64,000 nt of DNA, taken from Pararge aegeria (lineage: Eukaryota; Arthropoda; Insecta; Lepidoptera; Nymphalidae). The notes below the pieces were generated by a model, which was given only the letters and a program-made list of their open reading frames with translations, was not told where the DNA came from and ran no database searches. Made by a program: the position numbers and the translations under genes. The first letter of the stretch is position 1; every line of letters starts with the position of its first letter. Positions 35,701 through 50,700 of the stretch are shown in pieces. The stretch is from positions 8,866,001 to 8,930,000 of the forward strand of contig NC_053193.1 in assembly GCF_905163445.1 (NCBI RefSeq), in the 5' to 3' direction.

Positions 35701-38700
35701 ACAGAGTTGACGTTTCAAAAGTGCTTATATTAGGCCTACTTGAAATAAATGAATTTTGGATTACTTAAACACGAATGTAGATTTTACACCATGCTTTAGC
35801 ATGGGAGTAGATAAATCAGTTTAATATAACTTTAACGTTGGAGGAAGTCATCGTGAGGAAACCTACATGCGTAAGAGTTCTCCTTTCTGCTTTCAAAGCG
35901 GCTTGCCAGCTACCATCACTTTGCCAGCGTGTTTGGCTACGGCCTGAATCATTCTTATTCTGAGAAATAGACTCATGACCTGTAGTGGCCGGTCATCGCC
36001 GGTAATGGGTGGACGATAATGATTCTTTGTTTCTACAGGCACCATCTCCAGAAAGGGAAGAAAAACCGAAAGACAAGATTGAAGGAGAACCGAACTCTGA
36101 TGTTAATGAAAACGTGGGAAGCCCCGACAGTGGATTCCCCGATGACGCGTTCCTAATGGTCTCCCAACTGCAATGGGAGGATGATGTTATATGGGACGGT
36201 AGCGAGATCAAACAGAAGGTAAAAAAATGGCTATTTCTTCAATTTTTTTTCTCACGATACACGCATTTTTTAATTGAAATTTTACGTTACGCAAAATACA
36301 ATGTTCCTTCCATTAATCTTCTTTAAATTAAATAAGTATAAAGTTATTTATATTTAGTGTTATAAGGTATTGTCAAATGACACAAAAGCCATGACGTAAT
36401 GCTGAACATGAATATGTGTGATAGAGACAGCGAGATGTCCCCAATATGTCTCTCGTACTTATTTAAATGTTTGCGTATTTACTTATGTTATAACTATGAA
36501 TTTCTGTCATTGCGTTTTACAAACAATTATGATGCAATTTTAACACAGATAATTATGTTTAATGCTAGAGACAAAGTGTTTCAACGTACGCAACACATGC
36601 ATTGCATTATGATACTCGTATATGGACTCTTTATTTAATATGGAAATCTATGCCATAGAAACACGTATCGTATGAAACGCACAAGTTTAATCGCAATGTA
36701 AAATACTATAAAGCTAGAGACAGATTGGTCTCACGTACGCACGCTGTGCACTATTGTCCCATGTGCGCAATAGATGCTGTAATTTAGATGTTGTAATTTT
36801 TCAAAGGCCTATTAGCTTAGGAAATGCTTCGTTTAAGTTCTAGAAACACACTGGTTAAGCGTGGAATAGCGTACAAACCTTAAAATGCACGTCTGGACAT
36901 ACTATATCGACGATTTGCGTACGAGGCATCACACGTTGCGTACGCAAATTACAACAGCATCTGTTGCGTACATTGGAAAATAGTGCACTTCGTGCGTACG
37001 TAAGACCAATCTGTCTCTAGCTTTATATTATTTTACATTGCGATTAACGTAATTTATAAATCTTACTGGAAACTACTATATTGTAGGTTCTAGCTCGTCT
37101 TAACAGTAAAAGCAACGCTGCGGGCTGGGTACCAACATCGGGCAGTAGAACAGCTCAACAGTTCTCCCATCCCAGACCGCAACAACCCGCGCCTTTGCAA
37201 ACGAAACCTACCATGTGAGTTACCTTTAATGTGAATTCCAGCAGTTTGAATTATTTTCCTTGTTCCTTGAATTAAATTTTACTATCCTTCTAGTCAAAAA
37301 TATCTTTATTCATAGATGGCACTTACAAACTAAAGCTACGAGGGTTCCAAACGCGCCCTGGTCTAAGAAGAAGTCCCCAACATACTTAGCCGGGTGTTCT
37401 TTTTTGTTATCACCATGTCTTTCCTAGAACTTAATGTAGTACCTATCAATGTGACGAAATTGATTACGAACGTTTTTTATGGTGGAGTAAAAAATATGTA
37501 GTGAATTTTTCACTTAACTCCATTCGCTATCTCTGTAAAACATGTATAAATTATTTTTTCGACTTTATTGAATTAATTTATTCCTATTTAGATCAACAGC
37601 TTCATCTTCCACCAACAATGGGACGAATTCTGCTGATGGAGAAGACAATACTTGGTACAGCATATTCCCTGTAGAGAATGAGGAACTTGTCTACGGAAAT
37701 TGGGAAGACGATGTTATATGGGACGCTGAGAACATGCCCAAAATACCGAAACCTAAAATACTTACGCTGGATCCTAACGATGAAAACATTATATTGGGTA
37801 TACCTGATGATGTCGATCCTTCGAAGATTACCAGAGGTACATGCTGTAGTTTTGAATTTCTATATTTTATTTTGCCTTGTATATTAATTTAACAATCATT
37901 CACTTAACAAAGTTAGTGGTATTCTCTGGGCGTACAACATTCATGCCTCCTCTTCTTTTTTTTTTTTCCTAATTCTAAGGTTGCCTGGCAGAGATCGCTA
38001 TTAAGCGATAAGGCCGCCTTTTGTATTACTACTTCTTTCGATGTTTCTGTTTTTGTTATATTTTAAATGTTGTGGTATACAAATAAAGAGTTTTAATAAT
38101 AAATAATAATAATAATTCATGGCGGATATTCTGAAGCGTTTCATCAATTGATTAGAATATTGTCACTTTGTTGTAAATGCAATTGTGTCGACACTGAGGG
38201 CTCAGTTAATAAACGTAGAATAACGTTGATATAGTTACACATTTTTTTTATGACACTGATATTTCTAAGGTTTATTCAGTTGACATGAGACAAAAGCCTT
38301 CATAACTTTTCCGCATTGTTAATCTTTTATTAATAAGCTTATAGTTTCTCATGAGAGTAGCTAAACTAATTATCTCTTTAAGAACGAGGGCCACAACCGA
38401 AGGTTAAGATACCCCATCCTCACGTGAAGAAATCCAAAATATTGCTGGGCAAAGCGGGCGTGATCAACGTTTTACAAGAAGACGCACCACCTCCTCCGCC
38501 GAAGTCGCCTGATCGTGATCCTTTTAATGTATCTAATGACGTGTAAGTAATGTTACGAAAAAAAACAAACAATTTGGAGTGTCAGTACATTTAGTGGTAG
38601 AATTTTGGAAGCCACAAGTAGCTTTAAACTGAAATTTTTATAATATATAAAAAAAATTATATAATGAAAAAGAATAACAAAGCGTCATGCCTTTTACCGT

Positions 38701-41700
38701 GACGGATCGGACGGATCATCAATTGGAGGGCTTTAGCTTGTAAAGCCCGCCAATAGATGATACATTTAAAAAAAAATAGAGGCGGTCGTCTAGAAGGTCT
38801 TATGTACCTTTGTTGGAGAAAGATTTATTGAGATCTCGTTTTGTTGATAAAAATCTTTTGCCACTGAAAACGATTTTTACTCCTACCTGGTTTTCTATTG
38901 TGTATGTTCTAATTATATACAAATCTAGCCTAATAGGTTTGAGATAAAATAGTAATAGGCTTACGCACTGAAATACACAATATGTTATGTTATTCCAATA
39001 TGTTCATCAATCATCAATAGCCTACAACAGTACCCTGCTGGACTAAAAGCATCTCCGCTAAAAGGCCAAATTTCTTATATGCAGGTATTAGTCCACAAAA
39101 TATTATATAGGATTCTCTGAGAGAAAGATGCTGGTGAAGCTTATAATATATAATTTTAAGTTATATTAAATATATTCTAGGTACTATCAGCCTAAATCAC
39201 AAAATCCTCGACTCAAAGTGGGTGGAGGTCAACTCATACAGCATAGTACACCAGTGGTAGAACTTCGGGCTCCTTTCATCCAAACTCATATGGGACCGGC
39301 TCGATTGCGTGCATTCCATCGACCAGCTATGAGGAAACTATCGTATGGACCACTGGCTGCGCCTGGACCGCATCCAGTTCAACCTTTGTTGAAGCATATT
39401 AGAAAGAAAGCTAAGGTATTTTTCTTTTCAAAGCTCTATTTACAAGTTATCTGGTGTCCGAAGTCCTATTGTTCATTGACAACCCGATACGTTCTTCAAT
39501 GATTCAAACTCTTCCGTTTCCTGAGTTTTTCTGCAGAGTCAAATATTATATATCAGAATTATTAGCAGACTTGTATAAAGAACCACCCAAGAAATCATTC
39601 GCTTTACTAGGCTGAGGAGTATATATATTCTATCCGTCTGTAAGATTAAAGTTATATATATGCTGAATTATATCCAGATTGCATTTATAATATTAAAGAT
39701 GGATACTATCTTTTTTGGTGTACTTAAAAAGTTTGTTACATTCCGATTCCTGTCTATAATAATTATTGTCCTTGTCTATTTCATCTTATTTCCTATATGG
39801 TCATAATAATTTCAACTGGTCATATACAATATATGGTATGATCATAATTTATTTTTACAACCTTTTCTTCTACCCACAGCAACGTGAAGCGGAACGTCTT
39901 GCGTCCGGTGGTGGTGACGTATTCTTCATGCGATTGGCTGAAGACCTCAGCGGAAGGGATGGGGAACTGATCCTGGTGGAGTTCTGTGAAGAACATCCAC
40001 CCCTAATAAGCCAAGTTGGCATGTGTACCAAGATCAAGAATTATTACAAGAGAACTGCTACCAAGGTATGTTTATTGATCGATCGGAAGGCATACAACGG
40101 TGTTACCCGGGCGTCTAACAAAGCCAACAAGAGGGACATGCCGTGGTGGATTTAAGTTTGGGTTATACCCCCTTTAGAAGGGGGAATCCCATATAACCTC
40201 TGTCCTGCCCAAGGGTCGTAGGTAGCAATAAAGCTTTTCCACCACGCCAAAAAAAAGGTATTTTTATTGATGCTGTAATTTTGCCCCACATTTATGTGGC
40301 CTGAAATCCGGTTTATCAATTAAAACAAACTGATTATGATTAGTATGATTTTACTACGAAGTTGCTTAGTTTATTTCCACGATCGTTATTTGCAACTATG
40401 TAATATATATATATATATATATATAATAGGAGCAAAGTATTTTAAACTGTCTAAAAAACTTTTGAAATCTACTGTCAGCTACTATTTTTTCAAAATTCAT
40501 ACTTGACGGACGCGGCACTGTCAATAAGCTCAAGTGAAAGCTAATTATATGAATCGAATTAGTTATAGTCCACAAAATATTCTCTTAATCTTTCCTTATA
40601 ATATTTTAATAATATTAAAAATAATGTGGCGGTACGGTACGGCCTTAACCCCTTCTCACTGTGGGAGGTGACCCATGCCCTGTCGTTGGCTGATAATGGG
40701 TTGATGGTGAATAAAAATAGACGTTAATAAAGATAATCTCTTTTTATTGGTATTTATTCATGTTCATTCAACACTTCACAGTAAAAAATAATAATAAGAT
40801 TTAATAATAAGCCAAGTTAGAAAAAATTTAGTGTACATAATGGCAATTATCCCTACCCCTCTTAGATCGCATTGACTCAAGAATAGAGAAAATTGTTTGT
40901 AAAATTTACATTGCGGGGTAGTATGGACTTGCCCTATTTCATTGCGTACTTATAAGTTACGTACATACGTACGTATACGTGTTTGGACTTAGATTATTTG
41001 TTTTGCAGGATAATGGACCAAAGTCACTTAAGTATGGCGAAATAGCGTATGCCCATACGTCACCTTTTCTCGGAATTTTACCTCCAGGCACGACACAGTC
41101 TGTGGTTGAGAACAACATGTATCGCGCGCCTATTTACGAACATACATTATGTGTTAGCGATTTTCTTGTCATAAGAACAAGGTAAGTCACATCTTACCTT
41201 ATACATCTTGGCTGCAATTATTTTTTATTTTGCGAAATCAAAAAATCTTCTTCATAGTTAATATAATTCAGTTTGTTACACGTATTTTGAATATGAAGGC
41301 TCGAATTTACAGTTCATTTGAAACCAAGTAGTTCTAATTAATTAGCTTTTACTTAACTAATAGATTATTTACGTTAAAATACTTATACTAATAATATTCA
41401 ATATTTAATTTTGAATTGTTTATTTTAAGGCAAGCTTATTATATTCGTGAGGTTGATGCATTATTTGTAGCCGGACAACAGTGTCCACTGTATGAAGTTC
41501 CGGGACCAAATTCCAAGAGAGCGAACAATTTTGTTCGAGACTTTTTGCAGGTGTGTATTTTTTTTTTTAAAATAAATGATAGTGCTTGTACGCAAGAAAA
41601 AAAATTCTTTCAAAGCAATCGAGTCAATATATTAAAATATTACAATTTCACAAGCTTTGGGCATCACTTGTTGGTTGATGCAAGTATAGCAAGGATGCAT

Positions 41701-44700
41701 AAATATATTAAAAATTAAAAACAAAATTCTTAATCCTTCTATTTTAGGTAGGCTTACTCTATACGCACTTTGGAAACGTCAAAAATTCTGCGTTCTTATT
41801 TTATAGGTATTCATATACAGGCTGTTCTGGAAATCCCGAGGAAACCCTCGCCGTATTAAGATGGACGACATCAAACGGGCATTCCCGTCTCACTCTGAAA
41901 GTTCAATACGTAAACGTCTAAAGTTATGCGCAGATTTTAAGCGAACTGGAGAAGATTCTAATTGGTATGTATCAATCAGAAAATTAACCGTCAACATAAT
42001 TTAAGTTTTTTCTATTACAATCATACTCTATTGGTAAGTAAAAACTATAGCTAACACAGTGTTTTGAAACCCATATCCCTTAAAATTCTTTTCAGATGGA
42101 ATCACACTAGATTTAGATTATTTACCATAGAATATTAACTCCTATTATTTAAATAAGGATTTAGAATGAATTCCGACGAAATTTTATTTGCAACTTTAGT
42201 AACCAATTGCTTTCTCTGCTTAGTTAGAGAACTAAATCTGAATGCATCAATGAACCCCAAACACAATTCCAATTTGTTTGAAATTTTAAACTGTGCGCTT
42301 TAGAATCAAAATTAATCCATTTTACTTTCACAATAGCACCTTTAAAATAAGTCAAAAGTATCATCGACCTTTATTTTTACTAGGTGGGTCATTAAACCAG
42401 ACTTTCGATTGCCTTCCGAGGAAGAACTTCGGGCTATGGTGTCACCAGAGCAGTGCTGTGCGTACTTCAGCATGGCATCGGCCGAGCAGAGGTTGAAAGA
42501 TGCCGGTTACGGGGAAAAATTCATTTTCACCCCACAGGAGGATGACGATGAGGAACTGCAACTAAAGATGGACGATGAGGTATTTAATCTGCAAATATTT
42601 TACATGTTTCGAGATTTTACTTTGCTATTTTTCAGGAAAAGAACGAGGTCATTTGTTATATAATTTTGACTTGACTTCTTATGTAATTAAGTACGTTTGA
42701 TAATAAGTTTGTAAACGTTTTGGAATAAAATTGTGTCTAAATTTATGTTATAATTAACTTATGGGATACGAGCCTCCTCTCGGATAAAGACCGACCTTAC
42801 CGTTGGTTTGCCTTGATTCACCCAGTCCGTCCCTGCAGCTTAGTTTATGACAGACAAATGTTTGGTTGGCCTGCTAACCTTTTACCATCTTTCATATGCA
42901 GTTTTTGGTTGCTATAATACGTAGAGTCAATAATCTGAGAACAATACACTCAAAAGCAACGATTCCATTAAACTATTGTTCCCAGGTCAAAGTCGCTCCG
43001 TGGAACACAACGCGTGCCTATATCCAAGCGATGCGCGGGAAATGCCTTCTCCAGTTGACTGGTCCCGCCGACCCCACGGGTTGCGGCGAAGGTTTCTCCT
43101 ACGTGCGTGTTCCTAACAAGCCCACTCAACAACCGAACGAAGAACAGCAACCTAAGAGAACGGTCACGGGTACTGATGCGGACTTGAGAAGACTGAGTTT
43201 GAATAATGCTAAAGCTTTGCTGAGGAAGTTTGGTGTGCCGGAAGAAGAGGTAAAATAACTTAAATGAATTATTTTCAAAGAACTTAGTCTAAGCCCGTCC
43301 TACTTTTATCATCATCATCATCATCAACAGCATAGGCTGTCCTCAACAAGTATTAACAGTCCACTGCTGAACTAAAAGCCTATCCCACCGGGAGAATTTG
43401 CCCATTTGTCGTACAACAACCGCGGGAAGGGAAGGGGTGGCGACTACTGTATTACGATCTGCCGCCACCGGACGGTCCCCCTTTTGATTTCCTAAGATAT
43501 TCCCAAGGTTTCTTTTCATGCTATTTTTTGTGCTTAATCAAAGCACATTAAATATATTATACGTTCCACCTACCCGACCCTCTTCCGTACCTTACATTAT
43601 GATTTTAATAGTGCTCGATTGTAATAGTCATCAAGATATTTGTCCACTTCCAACCCGCGTGTGAACTTAACCATACTTACTAACGTATGCATTCTTCATA
43701 CAGATTAAAAAGTTGTCCCGATGGGAAGTTATAGACGTGGTGAGAACATTATCAACAGAGAAAGCAAAGGCCGGTGAAGAGGGAATGACTAAATTCTCAA
43801 GAGGAAACCGATTCTCGATAGCTGAACATCAAGAACGGTATTTTTTTTTCTATTTTGCCATTACTTTCTGTTTAATATATGAATAAGAATAGCATTATTT
43901 TGTTAAAGGAAACATGTTTTCTGATTGGTAAGGTTGCCTGGCCAATCATCTGATGGAAAGGAGTTCCTTGTGTTTACTTCTCTTATACGTAAATCTATTT
44001 CATGAAATACGCATAACGGTGTTCTTGCGGTTGAAGAAAACTGGAAATATTATCAGCTACTAAATTTCATTTAGTCTCAGATAGTTTATCCACATGAAAA
44101 TGTATTCCTGCACGAATTTATCTAAACATTTAACCTTTTTATTTAATAATCCTTACTAAAGTCATAAATATGAAATTGTGTTTGGTTGTTTGCTTGTCCT
44201 TTCTTTTCGCCGAAGCCAGCAAACCAATAACCTTGATTTTGGCATAAAGTTAGTTGGAACGGACGGAGACTAATAAACACTACATTTATCCCAGGCAATT
44301 AAATGGTACCCATGGGATTTGTAAAAACAGAAATGAACGCGGACGAAGAGCGCGGACAAGTTTAAGATATAAATCCACAAATAGTTGGCTATTAGTATTA
44401 GAGTCCAGTATCAGACTATCTCACTTAAAGCGGGACGTTTGGGCACGTTGGCTATTAAGTTTGTACATTTTTTGATGTGTAGAAATATGAACTGAGCGTT
44501 TTATTTTAGGCTTCAGTTCTCTAATAGGCAGGATGAGGATAACAAAGAATCTCTAATAAATTGTATTAGTCATGTATTATGCAAAACATTATTTTATTTA
44601 TATTTTTAGTGAGATTGTTATTTTGTTCAATAAAACTGCAATATAGCGATCCACCATGACAGGTTTATGACTCCACGTAAAAACTATTTTTTTTTCCGTT

Positions 44701-47700
44701 TGAACTTCGAAAATAGCTGCGTATATAAAGTATTTTGTGATTTTAACTATCTAAAAACTAAAACTCCTCTGTTATCTATACCAAAATCAAAATCTTTCGT
44801 TATGGAACAAAGACTTTCTATATAGATCTAATTTGCCTATGAGGTTATGAGTGCGGCCATTATACGTATATAGATCTAATTTGCCTATGAGGTTATGAGT
44901 GCGGCCATTATACGGCGCGCGTTTTTATTTGATTTATTTTGTAATTTATATAAAACAAACCGAACTAGATACTACCGAACAACATAGGCCAGTTTTACAA
45001 AATTATTCATCATGCCTATTATTGTGATAATATAACTCAGGTTTATTTATGTAGATACAAAGAAGAATGCCAGCGTATATTCGAGTTGCAAAATCGCGTG
45101 TTGACTAGCACTGAAGTACTGAGTACAGATGAGGCGGAAAGTTCTGTCAGTGAAGAGTCAGATTTGGAGGAGATGGGCAAAAACCTTGAGAACATGCTTG
45201 CTAATAAGAAGACTACTGAACAGGTGAGTTCAATATAAAACGATACTGCAAACGAAGTTTTTTTTTAAGTCCGCTGTTTTTGAGGCTGTTCTTTTATGAC
45301 TGGCGTGTTGCATTACCGAGCTACGGATGTGTGTCAAATTCACCAATATGATTGCTTGTTGGAAGTACTATCGCCATGCTTATTTCTGCCGTCAAGCAGC
45401 ATTGCAATGCTGTGTTCCGGTCTAAAGAGCATGGTTTACGGTTTCATAACAGGCACATGAGGTTTACCACCTACGCCTCAAATTGATGGACACAGGGTGA
45501 CATATTGTAGGACGAACTCCTTGCATGCCCTGTGAAGTGTTGCTATGTTTATGGGCGATGGTTTCCCTTACCATACCATAGAGGGTATGCACAGGGTATG
45601 CAGATGATATAAAATGAAGAAAATCTCCAGTACGAGTTGAAAACACTTAAGGGTAGGCTTTTTATAACTATTACAATATCCCTATCCTTAAGTTTTTTAT
45701 AACTCGTACTGGATGTTTTCTTCATTTATATCATCTGCATACCCTGTGCATACCCTCTATGCACGCCACTGCATACCATAGGCTATCTGCTTGGTCCGTC
45801 AATTATTACTATAAATAGAAAATAAAAATAAAACCAAGGTATAAATAAATACTCATAGCCGCTTGAAAATTCTATGTTGGCTTAGATAAAGATAAGTTTT
45901 ACTATTTTTCTAACAAACACACTATATTTTTTTTTTGCGTAAAGCTATCTATGGAAAGAGAAGAAGCGGAAAGAGCGGAATTAAGAAAGATGATTATGGG
46001 ACAGCATGAAAAGAAACCGCAAATAAATCAACCTGACCAGCAAACGTCAAGTCAAGGTATTTTTTTTATTTTAAACAACATTCAGATGCTCATTTTGACC
46101 TAGCGAGATTGATACAAAATCCTCGAGTCAGTCATAAAAGACTGATGTCCAGCAGAGGACGTCTATCGTATACGAAGATAGATGTCTATAACAAGTCGTA
46201 CATTAGTAGGATAAAAGCAAAATAATAAATATTAAGGATTTGTCGGAATTGTAATGATCAAAAAAGCTCGGCGTTATCAAATCATTCTCACTTAATGCAC
46301 TAATAGGTCAAACCCACCAGGTCTCCCATCTGTCCGTCCTTCTGATCACAGCTTGAAAAGGGTGCTCATGCAAGAAAATACGGCTTAATATTATTTTTTT
46401 GGCTACAATAAGTTAATAAAAGCCGCTAAGTCACGGAGTAACCTTGTATATCAGATGCTTCTTTCTAGACACCCAAAATTTTTTTTTCCAGGCCGTGTAC
46501 TACGTATAGTACGTACATTCAGAAACGCGTCCGGTCAACGTTACACCCGCTTGGAGTTAGTACGAAAAGCGGCCGTCATAGAAGCGTATACCAAAATACG
46601 TTCAACCAAAGATGACGCGTTCATAAGACAATTCGCTACCATGGATGAAACGCAGAAAGAGGAGATGAAGAGAGAAAAGAGAAGAATTCAAGAACAGTTA
46701 AGACGTATCAAAAGGAATCAAGAAAGAGAAAGACTCGCTGGAAATGTCTTGGGCGTTAGTACTCCCTTGGGCGATAGTAAGTATCTCAATATATACTAAG
46801 AAACTAAATGTAAAGTTATTTTAGAATTATTTAAGGCTTCTAAATTATAGCATAAATTCACGCTCATTAAGTTTTATTGCTGATGTTTTTTTTATTGGAA
46901 AGAGTTTGCCGTCTAGTAAACACCATTTAAATTTGACAAGAGCGATTACGGTCTTCGGAGAAAGAGCAATTAGTGAAATAGTTCAACACATTTCTAATCA
47001 GTAATAATAAGAGAATTTTATAAATTAATTCATTAGTAAATCTTTTTTTTTATTTCTTTACACTTTCAGGTATGATTTCTTCGACGATGTCAGATCTGGG
47101 TTCTCCGTCGCCTGGTTTGATTCCTCTGGGTCAAATTAAACAGGAGCCAGATCTTCATACGCCCTCTAGGAGACGAACAAAGCTGAAGGCCGACTTAAAG
47201 TTAAAGGTAATGAAATGCAAATCACAATTTTAACTCGAAATCTCGTAAATGTAAATATGACATATTTACCGTTAATTTATTTATATATTTTTTTTAAAAC
47301 ACTACAAATAAGCCCATGAATCACACCTGGTGGCGAAAGATGACGCACGCAGTTTAGAATGGCAGCAGTGTTAATTTCTTATAATATTTTTGTAATGAAT
47401 CTATTTTACAGTAAATTTTTACTTTTTGGTTTGTATTAACTGTGTCTCATTTAACTTTAGAATCAAATATAAACCGTATCTCGTCTAATTCGTTTAAAGT
47501 GGTCAATTCTAAATCAAGTCGAGTAAGGCAACTTAGTTTATTCAAAAAAAAATATTTTAGAAATTGTGATTAACCGCGAAAGTCTAGTTTAAAATCCTTA
47601 ATTATTAATAATGGATTCTAATTGGTCATTAAAAACCAACTACGTGTTGTGTCCTCGACTAAGTCCGTACGTACGAAACGTACGTATGTTGATAAACGGA

Positions 47701-50700
47701 CGCACTTTCCATATTCCACTTTTAAATTGATCCTACTATTATTACAAAGGTGAACGTTTGTGATTATGTATGGATGGATGTATGAATGTTTTGTTTACGC
47801 TTTCACGCAAAAAACTACGGATTTGAATGGAATGGAGGCAAATAATAGCTTGGATTATCACATAGTTTACTTTTTGCATTATATTTATACAAGCTGCGCT
47901 CTGCGATTAGTGATAAATAAAATTAAAATCATATATAATTCGTAGTGTGGAGCCTGCGGTCAAGTAGGTCACATGAGAACCAACAAAGCTTGTCCTCTAT
48001 ACACGGGCAGTGGTGCTCTTACGCCTGAGCATGATGAACCGGCGCCGGAACCCGACGACCTTGATCTTGGATATGTTGACGGAACCAAACTCACTCTTCC
48101 GTCCAAGATCATCAAAGTAAGTACTTCAAAACGATTCGTTATGCCATCTTTTAATCAAAATTAGCTACTCTAGATAATGCGTGCGCAAGGCGTGTGATAA
48201 AAATCTGGATCCAATCTTGATAACCTATTCCGCACCACATGAAAGTCTATAGTTGTTGACTGTGTAAAATTGTGTTGGAACAGAGCAACTGCTGAGTTTC
48301 TTGCCGGCTTCTCTTTGGTAGAATCTGCCTTTTCTAACCGGTGGTAGAGTCACTACAAACAACAGACATACTTGACGTTTCAAAAGTGCTTATTTTTGGC
48401 CTTCTTGAAATAAATGAATTTTGAATTTAAAATTTTATATGTACACTTGAAGTAACTGATATGATAATATAGTATAGTGATTCACTACTAAATGGTTGGG
48501 TCTAAATTTTTCAGTACACTTTATTAACATAGATTTTGTTTAAAGCTGTTGTTATTGTCCTCGGTGTAGATATATATTATTTCACTTGCTTGCAGCAATC
48601 AGCCGAAGACTTCAAACGCCGGAGAGGAAGCCATCGTGGGGACGGAATACGACCGGCCGGTCGTAATCGTCGCCGGGGCACCGCGAGTGAATCTTGTGAT
48701 TATCTAGTGAAGAGACCAGCCGAAAGACGCCGAACTGACCCGTTAGTCACCCTTTCGTCTCTTCTGGAAGATGTCTTGAACACTATGCGCCATTTGCCAG
48801 ATGTTCAACCGTTCTTGTTCCCGGTTAATCCCAAGGTAAGTTACCACGGTTTCTATTCATTTTACGCAAAATTCCTTTATTTCGCTCTATATTACAATAT
48901 CTTACTTTTTTTCTTGTTGTCTCTTTAGACAAATAATTGTCTTGCTTCTAATATTTCTAATAAAAGTGTATTCGTTCATTTATAATTATTATAGGAGAAA
49001 CTATGGTTTGACGCCAAATTTAACTTAAAACCATCGAGATTAAGTTTTAGTACAAGCTGAATGTTGTGAGAACAACATTTAGTTTACCATTCTTGCATAA
49101 GAGTAAACAGCGATATATTGTGGGATAGAAAGTAGCTTATTTTCAGCATTACGCTGCTTAGTAGACTTAGTTAAAACTTTAATGTATACCAACGACACAT
49201 CCACGTTATCGTAAATTCAACGCCACCATCCAAAAACTTTATACAAATTTGACAGATTTACTTTAAAGTTAAGTTTATTGAATTGATAAGTTACGCAAGG
49301 ATATCTGATGTGGAATAATGGACAAATCAACAGACTCACTTACGTATTTATAATACCAAACACGTTACAGCGTATACTATTCTGCATTTTTTTTTGTGTG
49401 CGTCCATATTTTCCTACTAATCTATAATAAAAATAATACGAAAGTAAAAAATAGTATGAATGCTCCACGAATAAAAAATGCCGAAAAACACTTTTGCATT
49501 TATAGTAATTAGTTAGAATAGTTTAATTCCGGTTTGTTCTTTCCACGACAACAAGCGAATAGATCAATCTTTCCTCCTGTTTAACAGCTGGTCGCAGATT
49601 ACTACCGCATCGTGTCACGCCCTATGGATCTGCAGACGATTAGGGACAACTTGAGGCAAAAACACTATCAAAGTCGCGAAGAATTCCTTGCTGATGTCAA
49701 CCAAATTGTTGAGAACTCCAATCTTTATAATGGTAAGGACAACCATTTCGACACGTAATAATTTCCGGTGCATTATTCTGATCTTGTGTTTTACAAGCTT
49801 CTAAGGTGTTTTCAGAAAACATCAGCCTAGGTCTGTCTCCAGAGTTAAAACTAAGTCTGAAATTTAATAAATTTTACTTACTCAATACTTTTACTCTCAA
49901 CTGAAAAAATTATATGAGATGGTTTGGAGGTGGGTGAAATGTTTCCATGTATCAAAATTGTACGGTATTTACTGGGCTCCTTTGACTCCGTGCTTCTGAA
50001 AATAAGTTAAGAAGTTGGTAGATAATGTCACTAACATTAAAGGAAATGTGAGGATGACTGTTGCCGTTCTATCCATATGAATTATAGTTTTCGGATTATT
50101 ATCTAGGTCCTACCAGTAGCTTGACCGTTGCTGCACAGCGTATGATGCAACGCTGTTTCGAGAAGTTGGCCGAAAAAGAGGAACAGTTTATGAAACTTGA
50201 AAAACAAATTAATCCACTTCTTGATGATAATGATCAGGTAAGTGCGATTAAGATTTTTATTTATTAGTGCTCTATAGTGCTTAATTGTAGTATTCCTTGA
50301 CTAAAATCTTAAATTGTATGTGCCGATGCACTCTTCAGATGACAACGTCCTTATCTCCAAGGGGTGAGACAGTTATTCAAATTTCGAACCGGTGGTAGAG
50401 TCACTACAAACAGACAGACTTGACGTTTCAAATGTGCTTATATTAGGCCTAGTTGAAATAAATGAATTTTGAATTTTGAAATTCAAACTCCTACTTCAGC
50501 TTGCTTGCGACTAAGTCTAACTGTGGCCTTACCAAACCCACCTAAGCAAATTCAAAAATTGCATATTCCTGCATTGGATTCGACCGGAAACGAGTCCAAG
50601 ACATCACACTAATAATGCAACGTATTTTTTGGGACTTTCCTGAATTTTCCGGCTATCTGTCAACTCTCAAACTAAACAAAAAGAAGTCGTAGAATGAGTT

